From Spirochaetota bacterium (GTDB lineage Bacteria > Spirochaetota > UBA4802 > JAGODF01): a stretch of DNA of 52,789 bases. The DNA lies in assembly GCA_026419015.1 (NCBI GenBank), contig JAOAAF010000006.1, forward strand, positions 1 through 52,789, written 5' to 3'. Shown here piece by piece: positions 8,378 to 18,036 of the stretch (positions are counted from its first letter, which is position 1; every line of letters begins with the position of its first letter). A model generated the notes under the pieces. That model did no database searches, was not told the origin of the DNA, and saw only the letters and a list, made by a program, of their open reading frames with translations. The position numbers and the translations under genes were made by a program.

Positions 8378-11300
8378 ATGGAATTGGTAGGAAAGTTAAT
8401 TAATAAAAAGTATTACCTTGAGAACATCGTTTCCCAGAATGCGCTCTATACGCGATATTGGGGAAAAGATGTAATCGCGGATCATCCAGTTGAAATTCAT
8501 CTGATTTCAGGTTCGCTCATGTCCCGCCGTGTGAGCGATGTCATTCGGTTTAAAAATGTGGGAGCGAAGTTAATCGACCTTTCCCATTGGGCATTGCTTC
8601 CAGTTATTGAAGTCGGAGAATTCTTTGAAAGAGGATATATTGTGTATGAACGTTTTGAGGGGAGATCATTAAAGGAACTGTGCAACGCAGGAGTTGTGAG
8701 TAACTACACCGTGGCTCAGAAAGCAGAGCTCGTAAGAAATATCGCTCACGCACTTGCCTATGTTCATCAGAGTGGGATATTGCATCGCGCATTGGTACCA
8801 GAGTTTGTTTTTGTGGGCGAGAAGGGTACTGAAGTTGCGTTACACGGATTTGGTTTTGTCTATATTATAGATTGGCCGAGCAACTATCCTGAGGATCTCA
8901 TCGAAGAAATAATGCCATTTTTCCCACCAGAACAAAAAGGTGTGATTAGGCGTCCAATTGACGAAAAGAGCGATCTGTTTTCGCTTGGGGTGATGTTGTA
9001 CAAACTTTTAACGGGAAGATTTCCTTATGATGCAAAAAATCTTCATGCATTGGTGTTTTTCGATGATCTTGTAAAGCCACGGGATATAAATCCCGATGTA
9101 GGAGAAGTTCTCCAGGAAATTGTGCTCTGTTTATTGCAGAAAGAACCCAATAAGCGATATCCCAACGCGGAAGCATTAGTTTCAGATCTTCAACGCGTAA
9201 TTGAGGGGAAGGAAAACTTCCGTATAGGTGGAGAAAAAAAATCTCTCCATGTTAATTATCGAATTTCGCTCTATGGGCGCAAAAAGGAAATCGATTTGCT
9301 TTGCAATAATTTTTTACACGCCCAGAAAGGGATGGGAAATGCGGTTTTGGTTATTGGTCCGTCGGGATCTGGGAAAACCAGGTTATGCGAAGAGTTTCGC
9401 GAAAAGGTGTTGCAGAAAGGTGGAATTTTTTTTCAGACAAAATGTCATCGCGAGTTAATTTACTCACCTTATTCGGCGCTTTATGGGTTGTTTGATTCGA
9501 TCCTTGCGTTTTACCGTACTGGTGACGAATTGACAAAGGACAACATTCGAAAGTTATGCAGTGCTTGCGCAATTGCAAGTTGCGAATTTATTTCGAAAAT
9601 CCACCCCGATTTAAAAGAAATTTTATCGGATATAACGGCCGGCGATACATGTGAGAAGACCGAAGAGGTGCGAAATCCCATACCCACAATAGTGCGCTTT
9701 TTATGTGCGTTCGAAAAACTTGGGCAGGCAATTGTTTTGTTGGTGGATGATTTTCAGTGGATCGATGAAGGGAGCATGCGCGTAATAGAAGAATTGGTAG
9801 GCCATTGTGCAAATTTGCGCATGATGATGGTATGTACGGTGCGCGACGAAGATAGAGGATTTATGGAATCTCACAGAAGCGATTTCGTCAAGTTGGTTGA
9901 TGATACAATTTTCCTTCATCCCCTCGATGAAATTGACATGGAAGGCTTTGTTGCCGAGATGATTGGAGAGGAGCGGGAACGCGTGAAAAAGCTTGCCAAA
10001 GAAGTGTGGAAAATGAGCGGTGGAAATCCATTGCATGCACAAGCGGTATTGAAAAACATGGTCGAAAACAATTTACTGGCGTTCGATGGTGCTGTTTGGG
10101 AATACCGGCCTGAAACGGGACCATCAGATGTTTTCCCATCTCTTTTCAATTTGATCATCGAACAGGTACAATCCTTTGGTGAAAAAGAGCGAATCGTCAT
10201 TGAATGCGCTGCAGTTATTGGCAAGGCAGTTGATTGCCATTTGATTTCAGAAATTCTCGATAGCGATGTAGAGGATATCTTTTGTGCAATTGAAAAAGCC
10301 CGCCGCGCGCATATTTTTACAGAATCAGATGATGAGACGCACACTGTCCAATTTATCCACGATCGAGTAAAGGAAATATTTTTAGACAACATCCCCTTTG
10401 AAAGGAAAATGGAAATTCATCGCATGGTTGCGCGCGCATTGGCATCGATGGAGGAATCAAATGAAAGTTACGCATTCGAAATTGCTCACCATTTTTGGGA
10501 GGCGAATGATTTTCAAAATGCAGCGCGCTATTTATATGCTGCGGCGAAGATTTCTAAGGAAAAGCATGCATATCGCGATGCTGAACGCTTTTATCGCAGA
10601 ACCATTGAAGCGCTGAAAAATATTGGCGTTTATGATGGGGAACAGATGATTGAATGTAAATTGGAATTAGCGAACGTAGCGGTGATGGTGGGTGAATGCG
10701 ATGATGCAATTGACATTTTACATGAAATTTTACCAGCACTCGCAACAAAGGAAAAACGAGCTTACGCGCATTTCATCCTGTGTACCGCATATTATCGAAA
10801 AGCCGATTGGAAAAACTGTGAGGCGCATGCGGCAAAGGGCCTTTCCATATTGGGAGATGTTGTTCCTCTCTCGAAAATCGGGATTATTTTTGCGCTTGTG
10901 AAGGAGTTGGGAATACATTTTATCCACGTCGCGTTACCGTTTATATTTGTAAAAAGAAGACCGGGTGCAGAAACTCAACGGTACCGGCAGATCGTTGAGT
11001 TTTTAGAACCATTGGCGATGACGTACGCATTGAATAGCCCACTTAAACTTGTGTGGTCGAATTTTCATGCGCTTAATATTTCGGAAAAACATATTGGTCC
11101 GTCTGCAGAACTCGCAACAAGTTATTATGCAGTTGGTGCACTTTATATGTCTATTCCCTTTTTTTCCATTGCAGAGAAATATTTGCGAAAGGCTCAAAAT
11201 CTCAACGAAAGCCTTGGTTCGCGATGGGGTTTAGCAAAAACGCTCGAATTGCTTGGCTATTATTATGAATGGCAGGCAATGTTCGATGAAGCGATAACAT

Positions 11301-12979
11301 ACTTCGAAAAGGCGAAAAATATTTTTCACGAATTGGGCGATTTAAAGGAATACGCAATGGTGTTAAACGGCCTTGAGCATTGCTATTATTATACCGCACA
11401 ATACGATAGAGCAATCGAAATAAACGATGAATACTATGAGGTGAGCAGAAGGAGTGGCGATGATTATTCGCTGGGTGCCGCGCTAATATATTTTTCTCAG
11501 TACTATCGGGAGAAGGGAAATGTGGAAAAATCGAGAGAGTATGCTATGCGAGCGCGAGATTTAAGCAAGCACAAAGAAATATGGTTTAATTATTGTTCGG
11601 CACTCAATGAACTTGGGTGTTGTGAATACGAAATGGGAAATGTGACATATGCAATTGAATATTTTGAAAAGGCAAAAGAGCTTCACGAGAAGAATAATTT
11701 TCTCAAGCAATATATCGTTCCTGTATATCCAAATCTAGCGCATGCGTACATTGAAAAGTATTTTTCGAATTCCCGCGAGATGGGAAAAGATATAACAAAA
11801 AGAAAAATTGTCAAAGCATGTAAAGAAGCAATCGCAAAGACCCGCAATTGGCCAACACATCATGCAGCGGCTCTTTGCGCGATTGCACGGTATTACGCGA
11901 TTTTGGGGAAAAACAAAAAAGCCTATCGATATTTCCAAAAAGCGATCGCGCATGCAAAACGCGCGCTGCGGCCTTTTGAACAAATTCGCGCGCTTGTTGC
12001 ATTGGGTAATTTCCATTTGCAATGCGGACATGAAATGGATGCCCGATCAATTTTCGAAGAAGCGTATCGTTTGTGCGTAGAAGTACGATGTGAAGCGTAT
12101 GGAGCAAAAATTTGTCAACTTCTTGGAGTTAATCAATTCGATGAAAAAACTCCTATTGAGCGGTACTTGGATAAAGTTCGACCTCTTTTGTATGCGCAAG
12201 CAGCGCGGGAGCTAGTGGAAAAGAGTGGATATGAGGAGATGCTCGCGAAAACTTTCGAAACAGTGATGGACATTTCTGGTTCGCCTTGTGGGGTGTTTGT
12301 ACTCGTTCGCGAACATGAATTTTCGCAACACATTGTGGCAAATCGAGGATTAGTCGAAGGGAAGTACGAAGAAGTGAATTCTATTGTTGAAATGTGCGTA
12401 CAAAATAAACAAGAGAATGAATCGCTCGAACATGGGGAGTTTATTGCATTTCCCCTTTCAATCGATGAATCGATCATTGGAGTATTAGTTATCGAAAATA
12501 AAGGAAGTCAAGGGAAATTATCGAAAAGCGATGTGCAGGTAATTTCGTTATTTTTAAAAAGCCTTTCTCAGATGGGGAGAAGCGGGAGAGAGAAAGGTAT
12601 GTATGCGAGGGAGGCAATATCATTCGCAACTGAACAAAAGGTGCAAAAGGCAATTGACTATATAAAAAACAATTTCACATCGGATATATCGCGAGAGGGT
12701 TTGGCTGCACATTTAGATATTAATCCCGATCACTTGGGCAAAGCATTTAAACTCATAACGGGTGAAAAAATTGGCGATTATATTAATCGGTTACGGGTAG
12801 AAATGGCTGCGGAACGCCTTATCCGCACAAATGAAAAAATAATTGAAATTGCCTATGCAGTTGGATTTGAAAGTTTAAGCACGTTTAACAGAGCATTTGC
12901 GAAGGTAATGGGACTATCGCCACTTGAGTATCGAAAAATACAACGAGAGATGGTTAATAAACTCATACCAAAGGATTAA
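8378..12979 (+). CDS. Giant regulator: pseudokinase, STAND ATPase, TPR, GAF and AraC-type DNA-binding domains
   Basis: A 1533-residue cytoplasmic regulator. Residues 1-275 follow a protein-kinase fold (YIVYERFEG hinge, SDLFSLGVMLYKLLTG), but catalytic positions are gone: HRD is HRA with VPEF after it (136), DFG is HGFG (156), no glycine loop and no VAIK lysine. It is therefore a pseudokinase. A STAND/AAA ATPase follows with Walker A GPSGSGKT (327-334) and Walker B LLVDDFQWID (about 454-463), then a long TPR-like helical array (about 650-1230), a GAF-like domain (about 1270-1410) and a C-terminal AraC/XylS double helix-turn-helix (about 1430-1530). PknK/MalT-like ATPase-TPR proteins are known signal integrators; here the output should be transcription. 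Target genes and ligand are unknown. It is monocistronic. Confidence 0.9.
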   Translation: MELVGKLINKKYYLENIVSQNALYTRYWGKDVIADHPVEIHLISGSLMSRRVSDVIRFKNVGAKLIDLSHWALLPVIEVGEFFERGYIVYERFEGRSLKELCNAGVVSNYTVAQKAELVRNIAHALAYVHQSGILHRALVPEFVFVGEKGTEVALHGFGFVYIIDWPSNYPEDLIEEIMPFFPPEQKGVIRRPIDEKSDLFSLGVMLYKLLTGRFPYDAKNLHALVFFDDLVKPRDINPDVGEVLQEIVLCLLQKEPNKRYPNAEALVSDLQRVIEGKENFRIGGEKKSLHVNYRISLYGRKKEIDLLCNNFLHAQKGMGNAVLVIGPSGSGKTRLCEEFREKVLQKGGIFFQTKCHRELIYSPYSALYGLFDSILAFYRTGDELTKDNIRKLCSACAIASCEFISKIHPDLKEILSDITAGDTCEKTEEVRNPIPTIVRFLCAFEKLGQAIVLLVDDFQWIDEGSMRVIEELVGHCANLRMMMVCTVRDEDRGFMESHRSDFVKLVDDTIFLHPLDEIDMEGFVAEMIGEERERVKKLAKEVWKMSGGNPLHAQAVLKNMVENNLLAFDGAVWEYRPETGPSDVFPSLFNLIIEQVQSFGEKERIVIECAAVIGKAVDCHLISEILDSDVEDIFCAIEKARRAHIFTESDDETHTVQFIHDRVKEIFLDNIPFERKMEIHRMVARALASMEESNESYAFEIAHHFWEANDFQNAARYLYAAAKISKEKHAYRDAERFYRRTIEALKNIGVYDGEQMIECKLELANVAVMVGECDDAIDILHEILPALATKEKRAYAHFILCTAYYRKADWKNCEAHAAKGLSILGDVVPLSKIGIIFALVKELGIHFIHVALPFIFVKRRPGAETQRYRQIVEFLEPLAMTYALNSPLKLVWSNFHALNISEKHIGPSAELATSYYAVGALYMSIPFFSIAEKYLRKAQNLNESLGSRWGLAKTLELLGYYYEWQAMFDEAITYFEKAKNIFHELGDLKEYAMVLNGLEHCYYYTAQYDRAIEINDEYYEVSRRSGDDYSLGAALIYFSQYYREKGNVEKSREYAMRARDLSKHKEIWFNYCSALNELGCCEYEMGNVTYAIEYFEKAKELHEKNNFLKQYIVPVYPNLAHAYIEKYFSNSREMGKDITKRKIVKACKEAIAKTRNWPTHHAAALCAIARYYAILGKNKKAYRYFQKAIAHAKRALRPFEQIRALVALGNFHLQCGHEMDARSIFEEAYRLCVEVRCEAYGAKICQLLGVNQFDEKTPIERYLDKVRPLLYAQAARELVEKSGYEEMLAKTFETVMDISGSPCGVFVLVREHEFSQHIVANRGLVEGKYEEVNSIVEMCVQNKQENESLEHGEFIAFPLSIDESIIGVLVIENKGSQGKLSKSDVQVISLFLKSLSQMGRSGREKGMYAREAISFATEQKVQKAIDYIKNNFTSDISREGLAAHLDINPDHLGKAFKLITGEKIGDYINRLRVEMAAERLIRTNEKIIEIAYAVGFESLSTFNRAFAKVMGLSPLEYRKIQREMVNKLIPKD

Positions 12980-13284
12980 ACGCTTTAATAATTCAAGTTT
13001 TTATAATTTTTTATTTTGTTTGTTGGCTATATAATGTGTTGAGTTTTGGACAAAGAAAAAAGTCTCATTTATGGTATAGAAGTAATTTCTTAAGAGATTT
13101 GGTAGTATCGCGATGTGATTAGATAACTCTTCGCTGTATTGGGCAGTAAACTATTTTTTGGACGCATCTTTCAATGAAACAGTCGGTGGCACGGATAAGG
13201 CACAGATTAAATTAAGATCCCCTTCAGTGATTTAGAGAATAATTCTTGTGCAGGGAAAATAAGTCTTATGAAAATGAGTGAGAT
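12980..13284. other. Intergenic stretch, no gene seen
   Basis: Three hundred bases between two converging genes. It is AT-rich. I see no terminator with a T-run, no RNA gene and no open frame with a ribosome-binding site. Confidence 0.5.
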
Positions 13285-13869
13285 TTACAGGCCGAATTTA
13301 ACTTGCTCGTGATGGGAAAAAATTTCAATGCGATAATTGAAATCCGATGATTTAAAACCAGTAAACCGAATGCGATATAATCCAGGTTCTAATTTTTTCA
13401 AGGGGTCATTGTCGTCGGTGCATATTATTGCAATCTGGCTGGTGTTCCACCTGAGGTCGAAATTTTTCCCAATTTCGTAAAAAATATTTTTTTTATCGAA
13501 GTTGTATCGCGAAATATCGATGAGCTTTTCAACGATGAAATACGAAATGATTTCGTTTACGATAGTACCTTTAAGCGTTTCTATCTCTGTTTTTGACGTG
13601 AATACTATTTTAATGCATTTTTCTGGCTTAAGCATGCTGAAAAAAATTTGCCATGTTGGCGAGTTCGCTATTTTTTGATCTGATTTTTCGGATCGGCTCG
13701 AATTTCCTTCAAAATATGATATGTGGCGGTAGTTTGCTGTTTGCTCATAAGATGTACAGCAGAAAATAGAAAGACTGCTTATAAAAAAAATATTGAGTAT
13801 AAGAGGAGGGATGTTTTTTAAAATTATGCTTGCCGCAAATATGTTTGCGTTTCGTAATTGCTTTTTCAT
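13285..13869 (-). CDS. Hypothetical lipoprotein (194 aa)
   Basis: I do not recognise it. The N-terminus (residues 1-40) is basic, then hydrophobic, ending in LSIFCCTS, a relaxed lipobox with two possible lipid-bearing cysteines. The body is soluble with alternating hydrophobic strands, which suggests a beta-rich periplasmic or outer-membrane-facing domain, and has LEPGLYRIRFTG near the C-terminus, a strand pattern seen in many small beta-sandwich domains. The ATG at 13869 is the only sensible start. It diverges from smc with 73 bases between them. No functional inference is possible from the neighbours. Confidence 0.65.
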   Translation of the reverse strand: MKKQLRNANIFAASIILKNIPPLILNIFFISSLSIFCCTSYEQTANYRHISYFEGNSSRSEKSDQKIANSPTWQIFFSMLKPEKCIKIVFTSKTEIETLKGTIVNEIISYFIVEKLIDISRYNFDKKNIFYEIGKNFDLRWNTSQIAIICTDDNDPLKKLEPGLYRIRFTGFKSSDFNYRIEIFSHHEQVKFGL

Positions 13870-13942
13870 GTGGGATATCCCGCACTTTGGGATTTTTCAC
13901 TATTTTCCAAAATTCACAGATAAGTGTCAATGAGTTAATTCC

Positions 13943-16693
13943 ATGTACCTTAAATCGATCGATTTATTTGGATTTAAATCGTTTCCTGAGAAAACTCATA
14001 TCGAATTTGGTCCAGGCATAACTGTCATTGTAGGGCCCAATGGATGTGGCAAATCGAACATTGTCGATTCTCTTCGATGGGTTTTGGGTGAAAAGCATGC
14101 GAAAGCGATCCGCGGCACGCGTATGGAAGATGTTATTTTTTCTGGTACAGAAATTCGCAAACCGCTTTCCTTAGCCGAAGTTTCAATTACTATCGATAAT
14201 TCCGAGAAAATTTTAAATTTTGATTCTCCCACTGTCACAATAACACGCAGGCTATTTCGCGATGGAGAATCGGAGTATCTCATCAATAAGTCTCCCGTTC
14301 GATTAAAGGATATCGATCAGCTTTTTCTGGATACAGGGATTGGAAAAGCGAATTATTCGATTATGGAACAAGGTAAGATTGATCTTATTTTATCGACAAG
14401 TGCAGAGGATCGCCGAGTTATTTTTGAAGAAGCTGCTGGGATATCGAAATACAAATTGCAAAAAAAAGAATCATTGAAAAAACTTCAAGATACAAGTGCA
14501 AATTTGGAACGGATTAATGATATTATTAAAGAAATAGAAAGGGAGAAAGAGCTGAAGGCAAAGCAAGCAGAAAAAACCAAGAAATATTTGGCACTTAGAG
14601 CTGAGCTTGCCGATTACGATGTAAAATATCACCTTGCGCGCTACACTGAAATTTCAACTCGAAGAAGAAATCTTATAGAAGAAATTGAAAAATTAAAGAG
14701 AATAAGAGAAGAGATTTCTGCGAGGGTTTCTAAAATATCGTCAGAAAATGAGGAAGATGAGAAATTAAAAAATGATATTCAGCTTCGCCTGTTTGAACTC
14801 GATAAGGAGTTGCATGCGAATAAGATTCGCATTGAAGATATTGACGTCCGCTCAGAAAAAAATAGAAAAGAGATAGAAAATCAGAATTTTCGCAAGCTTG
14901 AAATTGAAAAAAAAATTGCGGAACGGCGGGAAAGCCTTTCGCGCGTGATTGAGGAAAAAAATAAAAGCGAGCAATCGATGCTTTCTATTCGCGAGCAATT
15001 GAAGGAGGACCGCCAAAAAATTAACGCTTTTAACGAAACCAAACGGCGAAAAGTAGAATTGATAGCCAATTCCCGTAATGAAATTGAAAAAAATAAACAA
15101 TTGATTGGTAAAATTGAGAGACATGTTGAAGAGTTGCGAGAAAATCTCAATGAGGTAGTAAAAAAATTAATCGATGCGATCGAAAAGCGGAAGGCAGAGC
15201 TCGCTGATTCTGAAGAAAAGCGACAAGTTGTCCGAGGTAGAATTCACGAAACGATTCAACAAATTGGAGCAAAATTACACCATTGCCAATTGTTGTGCGA
15301 AGCAGGAGATTGCGAGGGTGCATTGGCAGTGCTAAAAGAAATCGACGTGCAAGCGCTCGCAAGCGATCTTATCATTTTTGAAAGCTTTGAAGATGGATTT
15401 CGGTCAATATTGTTTGATCGCACGGGTATTCATGCTCAAAAAGAATCGTTAGATAAAAGTATAGAAAGCGAGTTGCAGCGCATAGAGAATCTTAAAGAGA
15501 GGAATTTGTACCTTGAAGAGTTGATTAGAAGAGAGCAATGCGAACTCGATGATATTAAAGAAATGATAGTTCGTTTGGAAAAAGATGTGGCGCGGCGCGA
15601 GACAGAAATGGCGTGGACAGAGAAACATGTCGAAACATTAGTGCGGCAAATTGCAGATTTTGAGCGACAAATTGAATCTCACAAAGAAGAAATAAAACGG
15701 TGCGATTTAATCATTTCCAACTGCCAAAATGAAATTGAACAGTGGGAAAAAAGCCTCATGCAGTATAGTGAGAAAACAGAAGAGTTGAATCGAGATATTC
15801 GCCAGCTTGTTGAAAAGCGCGCTGCAATTGAGAGCAAAATAGAAGGGAGAAAAAATGTATCCCGTAAAGATATGGAGATGTTGAGGAAAATAGTTGAAAA
15901 AATTGGCGATCTCGATAAAGATCTAATAGAAATAAATTTTAAACTTGAAAGAATCGAAGAATATCTATGGACTGAGCATGAAAAAAAAGTTTCAGATTTA
16001 AAGAACATTGTTATTTCCGAATCCGAAGTGATGGAATTACAGAAAAATATTCAAGAACTAAAAAAGAAAATACAGGATTTAGGTCCAGTAAACAATCTTG
16101 CAATAGAGGAATATCGCGATCTGAAAAAGCGATTTGATTATTATATTAATCAAAAAAAAGATATCGAAAAAGCCAGAGACGATATCCTTTCAGTGATTGA
16201 GGAGATTAATTCTACCTCAATCGAAATGTTTATGAAAACATTCCAATCGATTAGAAAAAACTTTTCAGAAATATTTAAACAATTGTTTGAGGGGGGGAAT
16301 GCTGAGATTGAACTTGTCGATAACGATAATGTGTTGGAAAGCGGAATAGAGATAATCGTACAACCACCTGGGAAAAAACATAAAAACATCAATTTGCTTT
16401 CTGGGGGGGAGCGTGCGCTTGTAGCTATTGCGCTTCTGTTTGCTACGTATATGGAAAAACCATCTCCGTTTTGCTTCTTGGATGAAATCGATGCGCCATT
16501 GGATGAAGAAAACATTGGCAGGTTTATTAAAATGGTCCGCGAATTTTCACGAAAATCGCAATTTATAATTGTAACGCACAATAAAAAGACAATGAGCACC
16601 GCAGAGGTTATTTATGGCATTACAATGGCAGAACCAGGTGTTTCCAAAGTTGTCTCGTTGAAAATGGAAAAACTCGAAAGAAAAACGAGTTGA
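13943..16693 (+). CDS. smc: Chromosome segregation protein SMC, short form
   Basis: An ATPase that organises and segregates the chromosome. The N-terminal head has Walker A GPNGCGKS (31-38) after the typical MYLKSIDLFGFKSF start, and MEQGKIDLIL is the usual Q-loop region. The C-terminal head has the signature LLSGGERAL (about 818-826) and Walker B FLDEIDAPLD (about 844-853). Two coiled coils lie between. At 916 residues it is about 250 short of the usual 1170-1200: instead of a hinge there is a short segment around 478-500 with no glycine-rich hinge motif. Short SMCs are, as I recall, found in spirochaetes. The frame is unbroken, so this is not a sequencing deletion across a frameshift. pgk follows 77 bases later. 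Confidence 0.93.
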   Translation: MYLKSIDLFGFKSFPEKTHIEFGPGITVIVGPNGCGKSNIVDSLRWVLGEKHAKAIRGTRMEDVIFSGTEIRKPLSLAEVSITIDNSEKILNFDSPTVTITRRLFRDGESEYLINKSPVRLKDIDQLFLDTGIGKANYSIMEQGKIDLILSTSAEDRRVIFEEAAGISKYKLQKKESLKKLQDTSANLERINDIIKEIEREKELKAKQAEKTKKYLALRAELADYDVKYHLARYTEISTRRRNLIEEIEKLKRIREEISARVSKISSENEEDEKLKNDIQLRLFELDKELHANKIRIEDIDVRSEKNRKEIENQNFRKLEIEKKIAERRESLSRVIEEKNKSEQSMLSIREQLKEDRQKINAFNETKRRKVELIANSRNEIEKNKQLIGKIERHVEELRENLNEVVKKLIDAIEKRKAELADSEEKRQVVRGRIHETIQQIGAKLHHCQLLCEAGDCEGALAVLKEIDVQALASDLIIFESFEDGFRSILFDRTGIHAQKESLDKSIESELQRIENLKERNLYLEELIRREQCELDDIKEMIVRLEKDVARRETEMAWTEKHVETLVRQIADFERQIESHKEEIKRCDLIISNCQNEIEQWEKSLMQYSEKTEELNRDIRQLVEKRAAIESKIEGRKNVSRKDMEMLRKIVEKIGDLDKDLIEINFKLERIEEYLWTEHEKKVSDLKNIVISESEVMELQKNIQELKKKIQDLGPVNNLAIEEYRDLKKRFDYYINQKKDIEKARDDILSVIEEINSTSIEMFMKTFQSIRKNFSEIFKQLFEGGNAEIELVDNDNVLESGIEIIVQPPGKKHKNINLLSGGERALVAIALLFATYMEKPSPFCFLDEIDAPLDEENIGRFIKMVREFSRKSQFIIVTHNKKTMSTAEVIYGITMAEPGVSKVVSLKMEKLERKTS

Positions 16694-16770
16694 AATATGC
16701 AATTGTATGTTTTACATGTGAGATAATTTTGTATGGAGAACCATCATTTGCTTATCAAGGAGGAGCGAGT

Positions 16771-18036
16771 ATGAGCATATCGAAAAAAACTGTACGCGAT
16801 ATTAACCTTACGGATAAAAGAGTCCTGCTTCGTGTGGATTTTAATGTACCAATGAAAGATGGAGCAGTGCAGGACGATACTCGTATCAGGGCTTCGCTGC
16901 CCACAATTACCTATATCCTCGAACAAAAGCCAAAGTATTTGATCCTCATGTCACATTTAGGTGATCCGAAAAAAGATATGCAAAAGGCAAAAGAGAAAGC
17001 AGAAAAAGAAGGAAAGCAATTTGATGAAAAGAAATACTTAGAAGGCAAGCACATGATGGCACCAGTGGCAAAACATTTGGAAACGCTGTTAGGGAAAACA
17101 GTAAAATTTGCACCCGCGTGTTTTGGACCAGAAGTGGATGCAATTGTTCACAGTCTCAAACAGGGTGAGATCCTCATGTTGGAAAATACGCGATTCCATA
17201 AAGAAGAAACCTCAAAAGATGCACAGGAGAGAGAGAAGATGGCGAAGGCATTAGCAGCTTACGCCGATGTGTACGTGAACGACGCATTCGGCACAGCGCA
17301 TCGCGCACACGCATCGACAGAAACAATTGCAAAGTTTTTGCCCGCTGTGGCAGGATTTTTGATGGAAAAGGAATTAGAATATCTCGAAGACAAAATTATA
17401 AAATCGCCTGAAAAGCCTTTCGTTGCACTTGTGGGTGGTGCGAAAGTCTCGTCTAAAATTGCAGTGCTTGAGAGTCTGCTTTCGAAAGTGAATTCTCTCA
17501 TTATTGGCGGAGGGATGGCATATACGTTTCTAAAGGCGAAAGGGACGCCAGTGGGGAATTCACTCGTTGAAGACGATATGCTCAACACTGCGCGGGAAAT
17601 TCTTGCAAAGGCAGTTGAAAAGGGAGTAAAAATACTATTGCCAATTGATCATGTTGAGGCAAAAGAATTTTCGGCAAATGCCGAATCGAAAGTAACTGAG
17701 ACAGAAAGCATTGATGAAGGTTGGATTGGAATGGACATTGGGCCTAAAACGCTTTCGCTTTTTAAAAATGAACTTACAGGTGCAAAGACAGTTTTTTGGA
17801 ACGGTCCGATGGGTGTATTTGAATTTCCTCCTTTTGCGGTTGGAACAGAACAGATCGCACGAATGCTTGCCGATTTGCCTGCAATTACGGTCATTGGTGG
17901 GGGCGATTCTGTTTCGGCAGTGAATAAAGCGGGGGTAGCTCATAAAATGTCTCATATTTCAACAGGTGGGGGTGCCTCGCTTGAACTCGTTGAAGGGAAA
18001 ACGTTGCCTGGTGTTGCCGCGTTAAACGATCGCTGA
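16771..18036 (+). CDS. pgk: Phosphoglycerate kinase
   Basis: Glycolytic enzyme interconverting 1,3-bisphosphoglycerate plus ADP and 3-phosphoglycerate plus ATP. Clear features are RVDFNVP (residues 21-27), the substrate loop with SHLGDPK, LLENTRFHKEE-type sequence, GTAHRAHAS, VGGAKVSSK, WNGPMGVFE and the terminal GGGDSVSAV...STGGGASLELVEG. The ATG at 16771 has AAGGAGG directly upstream; the longer in-frame extension back into smc has no ribosome site. At 421 residues it is about 25 longer than common bacterial PGKs because of a lysine/glutamate-rich insertion at about residues 69-93, inside the loop after HLGDPK. It may be cotranscribed with smc. Confidence 0.96.
   Translation: MSISKKTVRDINLTDKRVLLRVDFNVPMKDGAVQDDTRIRASLPTITYILEQKPKYLILMSHLGDPKKDMQKAKEKAEKEGKQFDEKKYLEGKHMMAPVAKHLETLLGKTVKFAPACFGPEVDAIVHSLKQGEILMLENTRFHKEETSKDAQEREKMAKALAAYADVYVNDAFGTAHRAHASTETIAKFLPAVAGFLMEKELEYLEDKIIKSPEKPFVALVGGAKVSSKIAVLESLLSKVNSLIIGGGMAYTFLKAKGTPVGNSLVEDDMLNTAREILAKAVEKGVKILLPIDHVEAKEFSANAESKVTETESIDEGWIGMDIGPKTLSLFKNELTGAKTVFWNGPMGVFEFPPFAVGTEQIARMLADLPAITVIGGGDSVSAVNKAGVAHKMSHISTGGGASLELVEGKTLPGVAALNDR

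Noticed and set aside
9916-10392. Minus-strand open frame (158 codons) opposite the giant regulator
   Set aside because: Serine-rich shadow without a start signal.
13943-16693. SMC as a frameshifted or deleted pseudogene
   Set aside because: The frame is continuous with intact heads and long coils, so the short length is more likely native.
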